NCBI GenBank assembly: GCA_947522695.1 | Contig: CANNTX010000046.1 | Location: 1 to 7,086 of the forward strand | Source of the DNA: an uncultured Bacilli bacterium | GTDB taxonomy: Bacteria > Bacillota_I > Bacilli_A > RF39 > UBA660 | Direction: 5' to 3' | DNA: 7,086 nt | Shown: piece after piece, positions 1-5,363 of the stretch | How the letters are laid out: the number at the start of each line of letters is the position of its first letter | How positions within the stretch are numbered: position 1 is the first letter of the stretch | Position numbers and translations under genes: made by a program | The notes under the pieces: generated by a model | The model's input: only the letters and a program-made list of their open reading frames with translations | The model's database searches: none | Told to the model about the DNA's origin: nothing

Positions 1-47
1 TTATTATAACTATTGCGAGTAACTAAATCACCTATTTTAAAATTCAT
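1..47 (-). CDS. yabG: Probable sporulation-specific protease YabG, N-terminal fragment (cut by window edge)
   Basis: Only the first 15 codons are inside the window; the gene continues past position 1. The ATG at 47-45 gives MNFKIGDLVTRNSYN. This resembles the start of YabG proteins as I remember them: a short strand, then IGD-hydrophobic-V-x-R-x-SY. YabG is a cysteine protease that processes spore coat proteins during endospore formation and in Bacillus is made late in the mother cell. A GGTGAT Shine-Dalgarno (56-51) sits 3 bases before the ATG, the same arrangement as in the gene just upstream. The gap to that gene is 45 bases with no terminator, so co-transcription with the small protein and the U32 gene is likely. 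The call rests on 15 residues. Another protein starting with a KOW/SH3-like strand is possible. Confidence 0.6.
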   Translation of the reverse strand, partial: MNFKIGDLVTRNSYN

Positions 48-81
48 GATATCACCAATTAAATATATGTATGAAATTAAT

Positions 82-97
82 ATTTTAGAATTTTAGA
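82..97. repeat. Perfect tandem duplication of an 8-base unit
   Basis: ATTTTAGA occurs twice in a row (82-89 and 90-97) across the stop codon of the small protein at 93-95. On the coding strand the second copy to be transcribed lies wholly in the spacer before yabG. It is probably a slippage product of AT-rich DNA with no proven role. Confidence 0.5.
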
Positions 98-467
98 GAT
101 TAAAGCTAAATGTATCACCTTTGTTAAGGTAAAGCCAACTTGATTTAGTTACTGTTAAAACTTTGGTATCCAAGTTAAATTTGAAGTAAATGTAATGATT
201 ATTGGGATCTAATGCTTTAATGTAAATAATGTTATTTTTCTTTTTAATAATTGTTCCGGCAAAGGTGGTTAACCGATAAATAGAAATGAAGACTTTATTT
301 TCACTTTGGGTATGTTTTATTTCAATATAACTGCTGTCAATATTTTGAAATTTTAAATAATATGTTGATAAGTTTTGATTTATTAACATTTTAGTTTGAT
401 AGTCGTTTATTAAGGATTTAGTAATAATTAAAAACATAATAATTGTTAAGATAATATATTTTTTCAA
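93..467 (-). CDS. Small membrane-anchored or secreted protein of unknown function
   Basis: This is a 124-residue protein that I do not recognise. The start is a TTG at 467-465, supported by a GGTGAT Shine-Dalgarno (476-471) three bases upstream. The next in-frame Met (residue 11) lies inside the hydrophobic stretch and would destroy it. The N-terminus has two lysines (2-3), a short hydrophobic run at about 4-16, then Lys17, as in an uncleaved signal anchor. There is no cysteine, so no lipobox, and no clear signal-peptidase site. Residues 40-124 are rich in alternating hydrophobic, aromatic and polar residues and look mostly beta-strand, probably outside the membrane. The gene begins 30 bases after the U32 stop codon and ends 45 bases before the probable yabG, with no terminator on either side, so it is likely the middle gene of an operon. 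A function in the envelope or in sporulation is only a guess from context. Confidence 0.75.
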   Translation of the reverse strand: MKKYIILTIIMFLIITKSLINDYQTKMLINQNLSTYYLKFQNIDSSYIEIKHTQSENKVFISIYRLTTFAGTIIKKKNNIIYIKALDPNNHYIYFKFNLDTKVLTVTKSSWLYLNKGDTFSFNL

Positions 468-497
468 TAGATCACCTATTAATTATTATGTATACAA

Positions 498-2702
498 TTA
501 GTTATTAATGTTAATTTTTGATATAATTTGTTCTATTATATTTACTACTTCTTTGGCTGTTTCGTTTGATAAATCTACTCTAAAATTAGTAATTCCTAGT
601 TCTTGATAGGTTGGTATTTTATCAATTAAGTTGGTGGTATGACAATTTAGAATATAGGAAGTATGAGTTTGAGGCGATGTTAATATTTCGTATTCTTCCT
701 TATTACGATCTATCAATTTATATGTTTTTTTATCTTTACAAATTTGACAGTTTTTGGCTTTAAATGTGTTTTTTAGAAGACAGGCTTTCATCATCATAAG
801 TTCTATTTTACCGTAAATTAGTAAGCCGGTATTTGAGGCTGGATAGTTATTCATTATGTTTTTTAACTCATTAAAATCATTTTCAAATGAAAGAGTTACC
901 ATAGAGTTGTACTTATGTGCTAGATTTAGGGCATAATGATTAGTAATGTTTAAGAAATAATCACCGATGTTACCTGGATTTTCTACCATGCTAGCATATG
1001 ATGTATTTAAAACTTTTCCAGTATATTTTGGATAGGTTAGTAAGTTTCTAGGAATTTTATAAATAAAGTTTGGTTCTAGTAAATCTAAGTTATCAACAAT
1101 TATTTTAATTGGGTATTTTTTTAAAATATCAATTTGTTCTTTGGTTCTAGCTAGGACGTAAACTTCTTTTGTTTTGGGAATATTTAGTAAAGTTTCTTGG
1201 TATTTAATTTTAATAAATTCTTTAGGAATCGTGGTTCTTTTTAAAGATAATTCTTCTAAGACTTCTCTTCTTAAATTATTTAAATCGATGTTACGAATGA
1301 ATAGATTACCAGAAATATTTATATTTAAAGAACTAACTATGTATGGTGTTGATCCTGTTTTAGTTAAACTTTTTTCAATATTTTCTTTGGTTATTGGTTG
1401 GTTAATTGCTTCAAATGGTTCTGCTCCATAAATCGTTATATTATTTATTCCATCACTTACTTCTAATTTTATTTTTTCATTTAGGTTAGCTGTAAAATTC
1501 ATAGAAATGTTTATTTTCTTAGTTATGTTTGTTTCTAATGGAAGTTTAGGTGATGTAAGATATACTTCATCTTCTTTGGTTAAGTTTAAGAAATTATCTA
1601 AATAAATTGTTGTTCCTTTAGTTCCATTACTTATAAGGTTATCTTTTGAATCATAGATAAAATTCAAGGTTATTCCTTTATTGGTATTTTTGAAGCGAAT
1701 TGAATCGCCTTGTTTTAAATCGATATTTAATTTGATAGTGAGTTTTTTAGGTGTTACTTTGGTAATTTTACCAGCATATAAACCGATATGGTTAGATGAT
1801 TCATAGTTCATTATATCTTCATTATTAAATAGGAAACCAGGAGTGTAGCCTCTATAAAATATTGATTTTAGTTCATCTAGATCTGATTGGGATACTTGTA
1901 ATTCTTTACCACTTTCATAGTCATCAATTAGTTTACGATATATTTTAGTTACGATACCAACATAAGCTGGTGATTTCATTCTTCCTTCAATTTTAAATGA
2001 ATAGATATTGGAATCCATTAGTTTTTTAAAGTTTTCAACACTGCACAAATCTTTAGGACTTAAAAGATATTTGTCAGAACTATTTACTAGTCTATCATCT
2101 TCTAATAAGTTATATTTTAATCTACACATTCCGGCACATTCACCGCGGTTAGCACTACGGTTTAAAATACATTTTGAAAAATAACATTGACCAGAATAAC
2201 TTATACATAAAGATCCGTGAATAAATGCTTCTTTTTCCATGGTAGTATCTAAGTCATTTATAAAATCTAATGGGAGTTCTCTAGCAAAAACAACTCTTTT
2301 TACGCCTAGACTTTCAAGAAATTTAATATTTTCTTTAGAATGGTTGTGCATTTGAGTTGATGCATGAATTTCTAAATTAGGAAACATGGTATGAACAACT
2401 TCGATTAAGCCAATATCTTGTAAGATTAGAGCATCTACTCCTATTTTATGAAGAGACTCAATATATTCTAGACATGAGGAAAACTCTGATTCGTAAATTA
2501 AAGTATTTACAGTTATAAAAATTTTAACACCATAAAGATGACATAAATTTGTTGCTTCTGCTATTTCTTCTAGGGTAAAGTTTTCAGCAAATGCGCGAGC
2601 TCCATATTTTTTACCAGCAAGATAAACAGCATCAGCTCCATTATTTATGGCATATATTAAGGATTCTTTGTTTCCGACAGGAACTAACAATTCATGTTTC
2701 AT
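498..2702 (-). CDS. U32-family protein, long form (RlhA/TrhP-type RNA hydroxylation protein with DUF3656-like middle region)
   Basis: This is a 734-residue protein of the peptidase U32 family. Characterised E. coli members RlhA and TrhP are not proteases in practice: they are needed for hydroxylation of a 23S rRNA cytidine and of tRNA wobble uridine, and are thought to use an Fe-S cluster and prephenate. The N-terminal TIM-barrel-like half (about 1-240) starts ELLVPVGNKESL and contains GADAVYLAG. It carries the family signature EAFIHGSLCISYSGQC, with Cys166 and Cys173 followed by Cys178, Cys189 and Cys193, and then KIEGRMKSP. A middle beta-rich region (about 300-500) fits the DUF3656 insertion, and a second barrel half follows. 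The C-terminal part has further cysteines (641, 652, 655, 687), YKLIDR and GITNFRVDL, as in long Firmicutes members. I chose the ATG at 2702 because GAAAGAAGTG lies 5 bases before it; an in-frame TTG at 2720 lacks a ribosome site. Family call is firm; rRNA versus tRNA target is open. Confidence 0.9.
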   Translation of the reverse strand: MKHELLVPVGNKESLIYAINNGADAVYLAGKKYGARAFAENFTLEEIAEATNLCHLYGVKIFITVNTLIYESEFSSCLEYIESLHKIGVDALILQDIGLIEVVHTMFPNLEIHASTQMHNHSKENIKFLESLGVKRVVFARELPLDFINDLDTTMEKEAFIHGSLCISYSGQCYFSKCILNRSANRGECAGMCRLKYNLLEDDRLVNSSDKYLLSPKDLCSVENFKKLMDSNIYSFKIEGRMKSPAYVGIVTKIYRKLIDDYESGKELQVSQSDLDELKSIFYRGYTPGFLFNNEDIMNYESSNHIGLYAGKITKVTPKKLTIKLNIDLKQGDSIRFKNTNKGITLNFIYDSKDNLISNGTKGTTIYLDNFLNLTKEDEVYLTSPKLPLETNITKKINISMNFTANLNEKIKLEVSDGINNITIYGAEPFEAINQPITKENIEKSLTKTGSTPYIVSSLNINISGNLFIRNIDLNNLRREVLEELSLKRTTIPKEFIKIKYQETLLNIPKTKEVYVLARTKEQIDILKKYPIKIIVDNLDLLEPNFIYKIPRNLLTYPKYTGKVLNTSYASMVENPGNIGDYFLNITNHYALNLAHKYNSMVTLSFENDFNELKNIMNNYPASNTGLLIYGKIELMMMKACLLKNTFKAKNCQICKDKKTYKLIDRNKEEYEILTSPQTHTSYILNCHTTNLIDKIPTYQELGITNFRVDLSNETAKEVVNIIEQIISKININN

Positions 2703-2731
2703 TTTGACACTTCTTTCCAATTTAGTAATTA

Positions 2732-2747
2732 ATACTTAATTAAGTAT
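2732..2747. promoter_or_regulatory. 16-bp perfect palindrome overlapping the U32-operon -10 box (candidate operator)
   Basis: ATACTTAATTAAGTAT is perfectly self-complementary. Its upstream half (minus strand) contains most of the -10 element of the only plausible promoter for the U32 gene, so a dimeric repressor bound here would block transcription. All but two of its bases are A/T, and in DNA this AT-rich a palindrome of this length is expected about once per 10-15 kb by chance. The position is suggestive, not proof. Confidence 0.3.
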
Positions 2748-2751
2748 ATCA
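2743..2751 (-). promoter_or_regulatory. Extended -10 promoter for the U32 / small protein / yabG unit
   Basis: On the minus strand TGATATACT (2751-2743) fits the extended -10 consensus TGnTATAAT with one mismatch. The -35 region falls in the T-run of the preceding terminator and is not a good TTGACA match, as is usual for extended -10 promoters. Transcription would start near 2736 and give a leader of about 35 bases. The strong terminator just upstream (2764-2798) makes a separate promoter necessary. Confidence 0.55.
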
Positions 2752-2763
2752 TTTATTTGCAAA

Positions 2764-2798
2764 GAAAAAAATTACAACTTTTAATATAAGTCGTAATT
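2764..2798 (-). terminator. Intrinsic terminator of the ClpX-like gene, overlapping its stop codon
   Basis: The minus-strand RNA can form an 11-bp stem. AATTACGACTT (2798-2788) pairs with AAGTTGTAATT (2780-2770) with one G-U pair and a 7-base loop (2787-2781). A run of 7 Ts follows (2771-2765, counting the end of the stem). The 5' arm is made of the last coding bases and the stop codon TAA (2783-2781) is in the loop, so terminator and coding sequence share bases. Confidence 0.8.
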
Positions 2799-4412
2799 TC
2801 CTTTGGATACTGTATCACTGGTTAATTTTAATGTTTTGTATTTTCTTTGATTTGATAATATATCATATTCAATGTCTAAGAATGTATCGGCTACTATGTT
2901 GTTCATATCTCTAACACTTTTTTCGTGCTTTTTGATTTCTTCTAAAACTCCTTTAGCAAATTCTTCATCGCCAATTGTTTCGATTCCAAATTGAGCACTT
3001 AGCCTTTCCTTTTTTGCTAGATAGTAGCTTAGTTTTGATTCTAAAAGAATTTTCTTTTTATCTTCTTCACTTAAATTTTTATAAGGAATAAAATGCTGAA
3101 ATCTTGTTAGTAATTCTGATGTAAAATAGCCTTTTTTAACTAATAATGTTTTATCAAAATGTTCTTCTTCATGAGGGGCATTATTTCCAAAGCCAATAGG
3201 AGCCGTTTCTTTTTTGAAAGCTTCTTGGAAGGTACCTAAACATATCTTACTTGCCATACCAGTATTATATATTTGAGTTTCTTTCATTTGTCTAGAAATT
3301 GGAAATCTTCCCCCTTCTAAGGCTTTTAAGAAGACATTTACAAGTGAGGTCTTGGTATCTAATTTATCTACTCCTATTTTATCAAATTCATCAAATACGA
3401 GAATTGCTTTTTCGGCTAACTTCATATTTCCTTTGCATTCACTTATAAGGGCTTCAAATTCATCTTCTAAGGTTGTTCCAACTATTCCTTCTGGAACTAA
3501 ATTACAGGTATTTATGTTTCTAAATGGTACATCAAAGTATTTAGCAGCACAGTTAAATGTGGCAGTTTTTCCGGTTCCGGTTGGGCCAGGAATTAGTATT
3601 GATTCAGTTCCAAATAGTGGACTAGATGTATAATTCATATAAAGAATTGTTGCAATCTTTTTTAAAGCTTCATCGTGACCAATTATGTTATCTTTTAAGT
3701 AATTATATAATCCTTCAACTGATGTTTCTTTGGTTGATGTTACAATGTTTTCTATATTTGGAAATGTATCTTCTCTAGTATTAACGTCGTTTGAAGTAAC
3801 TAATTCATTTGTGACTTCATCATCTTTTAATTCAGTGTCTTCTTCATCAAATATTTCTTTCATGTATATGCTGCTTTTAATACCGTCAGCTAGTTCTAAA
3901 ATTTCGATATTATATTTATCTGAATAAGTAGCAAATTTACATATTTTATCGCGCATAAATTTAAGTTTATCTTTTAAATCATTTATTGTTGTGGTTGTTA
4001 ATAAATTATTAACTGAATCTTGATTTAAGAAAAGGCATGATTCACCATCTATTATTTGATATAATTCAATCTTTTTAGATGATGTAATTAAACTGCTTAA
4101 ATCTAAAAAGGCATATTTACCATTTTTATAAACTATTATTGTATCTTGTGCTTCCATTAAAATTAACTCTAGAACTTGTTCATTAGTAAAATCTTCTTCT
4201 GGTAATGCGTACATATCTCTCATGTGTTCGATGGTAAATGATGGACCTACTAAATATTTTGTATTTATATTGTTTTTGGTTATGTAATTATAAGCATACT
4301 TATTTGTTTTAAAGCTGTCTCCTTCTACATGACCTTTTATTATTTCTTTTGGTAATAAGATATTTGTTTCTTCATCTACTTTGATGTTAACATATTTTAT
4401 TGCATATTCCAT
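2781..4412 (-). CDS. ClpX-like AAA+ unfoldase with an unrecognised N-terminal domain
   Basis: This is a 543-residue protein. Residues 1-185 form a domain I do not recognise, and about 186-230 is an acidic, low-complexity linker. From 236 the AAA+ module follows ClpX in order: IIGHDEA (243-249; ClpX has IGQ), Walker A GPTGTGKT (276-283), pore loop GIVG (309-312; ClpX GYVG), Walker B ILVFDE (337-342), a second pore-loop region (371-384), sensor 1 near CLGT (391-394), an IGFG loop (406-409) where ClpX docks on ClpP, arginine finger Arg437, and sensor-2 Arg501 in SVRDMNNI. ClpX uses ATP to unfold proteins and feed them to ClpP. The zinc-binding N-domain of ClpX is absent: only Cys126 and Cys158 occur in the first 200 residues. 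The start ATG has AGAAGGAG eight bases upstream. The gene has its own promoter and terminator, so it is probably a single-gene unit. A cytosolic unfoldase role, with or without ClpP, is inferred; ClpX itself or HslU is less likely. Confidence 0.85.
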   Translation of the reverse strand: MEYAIKYVNIKVDEETNILLPKEIIKGHVEGDSFKTNKYAYNYITKNNINTKYLVGPSFTIEHMRDMYALPEEDFTNEQVLELILMEAQDTIIVYKNGKYAFLDLSSLITSSKKIELYQIIDGESCLFLNQDSVNNLLTTTTINDLKDKLKFMRDKICKFATYSDKYNIEILELADGIKSSIYMKEIFDEEDTELKDDEVTNELVTSNDVNTREDTFPNIENIVTSTKETSVEGLYNYLKDNIIGHDEALKKIATILYMNYTSSPLFGTESILIPGPTGTGKTATFNCAAKYFDVPFRNINTCNLVPEGIVGTTLEDEFEALISECKGNMKLAEKAILVFDEFDKIGVDKLDTKTSLVNVFLKALEGGRFPISRQMKETQIYNTGMASKICLGTFQEAFKKETAPIGFGNNAPHEEEHFDKTLLVKKGYFTSELLTRFQHFIPYKNLSEEDKKKILLESKLSYYLAKKERLSAQFGIETIGDEEFAKGVLEEIKKHEKSVRDMNNIVADTFLDIEYDILSNQRKYKTLKLTSDTVSKGNYDLY

Positions 4413-4448
4413 TTTGCATACTCCTTCTAATTGTTATAAATTGTTTTT

Positions 4449-4477
4449 AGTATAACACTTAGATTTTTAGTTGTAAA
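4449..4477 (-). promoter_or_regulatory. Sigma-A-type promoter of the ClpX-like gene
   Basis: On the minus strand TTTACA (4477-4472) and TATACT (4454-4449) are separated by exactly 17 bases; each differs from consensus at one position or two. The expected start near 4442 gives a leader of about 30 bases that contains little but the AGAAGGAG ribosome site (4429-4422). It is the best-looking promoter in the window and suggests housekeeping expression. No inverted repeat overlaps it. The remaining spacer (4478-4596) shows no gene. Confidence 0.75.
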
Positions 4478-4596
4478 TTTTTTTAACTTAATTTCTTAAA
4501 TTTTAGTTCATTTGCTAACGATTATCTAGTTATTAGAAATGAAAAACAGAATCTAAGTTACTACATATTTTTTTAGATATTAATTGTTTTTATTTT

Positions 4597-4631
4597 AAAA
4601 AAAGAATTTGATTAAAATTTACAAATTCTTT
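4597..4631 (-). terminator. Intrinsic terminator of the amino-acid transporter operon
   Basis: AAAGAATTTG (minus 4631-4622) pairs perfectly with CAAATTCTTT (4610-4601) around an 11-base loop. The arm ends in a run of seven Ts (4603-4597). It begins 6 bases after the TGA of the ATPase gene. The stem is A/T-rich, so it is weaker than the other two, but position and T-tract are right. A's and T's on both sides would let it work in either direction. Confidence 0.65.
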
Positions 4632-4637
4632 ATTTTT

Positions 4638-5363
4638 TCATACGTTTTTTACTTTTGATAAAAATTCTTTTAGTCTATCATCTTTGGGATGACTAAATAT
4701 TTCTTCTGTTGGGCCTTGTTCAATTATTTTTCCATCTTCCATAAAAATTACTTTAGTTGCAAATTTTTTTATAAAATTCATTTCATGTGATACAACTATC
4801 ATAGTCATTCCTTGATTGGCTATTTCATTCATTAAATTGGTTACTTCACCTATCATTTCAGGATCTAGAGCTGATGTAGGTTCATCAAATAACATCAAAT
4901 CCGGATGCATAATAAGAGCTCTTATAATTGCTATTCTTTGTTGTTGTCCTCCTGAAAGTTCATAAGGATAATAGTCTTTTTTATCATATAAATCTATTTT
5001 CTTTAATAAACTTGTAGCCTCTTTTACTGCTTCATCATGTGACAATATTTTTAATTTTACAGGGGCTAAAATTATATTTTCAAGTACAGTCATATTACTA
5101 AATAGGTTAAATTGTTGAAATAACATTCCTATTTTTCTTCTAACTAAAGTTAAATTTTCTTTAAAATCTAAATTTTTTCCTTCAAAGTTAATTATACCAC
5201 TTGTTGGGATTTCAAGTAAATTTATGGTTCTCAAAAGTGTCGATTTACCACATCCGCTTGGACCTATTATACCAACAATATCGCCTTTGTTTACTTCTAA
5301 ATCTATACCTTTTAATACTTTTTTAGGACCAAAATTTTTCTTTAAAGACTTAATTTTTAACAT
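4638..5363 (-). CDS. Polar amino-acid ABC transporter, ATP-binding protein (GlnQ-type)
   Basis: This 241-residue ATPase powers the import of an amino acid through the permease encoded just upstream. All ABC motifs are intact: Walker A GPSGCGKS (34-41), Q-loop in FQQFNLF (82-88), signature LSGGQQQR (136-143), Walker B LMLFDEPTSALDP (156-168) with catalytic Glu161, and H-loop SHEMNF with His193. VSHEM and the FQQFNLF Q-loop are typical of the GlnQ/ArtP/HisP polar-amino-acid group, and the length is typical too. The protein should sit on the inner face of the membrane as a dimer. Its ATG lies inside the end of the permease gene (14-base overlap), with AAGAGG seven bases upstream, so translation is probably coupled and the two are made together. 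The gene ends with TGA at the expected family length, followed by a terminator. The amino acid carried cannot be read from the ATPase. Confidence 0.95.
   Translation of the reverse strand: MLKIKSLKKNFGPKKVLKGIDLEVNKGDIVGIIGPSGCGKSTLLRTINLLEIPTSGIINFEGKNLDFKENLTLVRRKIGMLFQQFNLFSNMTVLENIILAPVKLKILSHDEAVKEATSLLKKIDLYDKKDYYPYELSGGQQQRIAIIRALIMHPDLMLFDEPTSALDPEMIGEVTNLMNEIANQGMTMIVVSHEMNFIKKFATKVIFMEDGKIIEQGPTEEIFSHPKDDRLKEFLSKVKNV

Noticed and set aside
1174..1431. Open frame of 85 codons on the plus strand
   Set aside because: It lies antisense inside the U32 gene, has no ribosome site or recognisable content, and the minus-strand frame is clearly the conserved one.
2703..2720. Earlier in-frame TTG start for the U32 protein, adding six residues
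   Set aside because: No Shine-Dalgarno precedes it, and the six codons contain the ribosome site of the ATG at 2702. Family members begin near the ELLVP motif.
3352..3633. Open frame of 93 codons on the plus strand
   Set aside because: Its bases are the complement of the Walker A/B region of the AAA+ gene. The Ser/Pro-rich translation is typical of an antisense shadow.
3730..3927. Open frame of 65 codons on the plus strand, very rich in Ser and Val
   Set aside because: It is the antisense of the acidic linker of the AAA+ protein, where GAA/GAT codons read backwards as TTC/ATC. No independent support.
4478..4596. Small gene or RNA in the spacer between the transporter and ClpX-like genes
   Set aside because: Only very short frames (for example ATG-AAA-AAC-AGA-ATC-stop on the plus strand), with no ribosome site and no strong fold.
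4638..4640. TGA read as tryptophan (Mycoplasma code)
   Set aside because: Read-through would add a tail to an ATPase that already has normal family length and would run into the terminator. Trp is encoded by TGG in the window.
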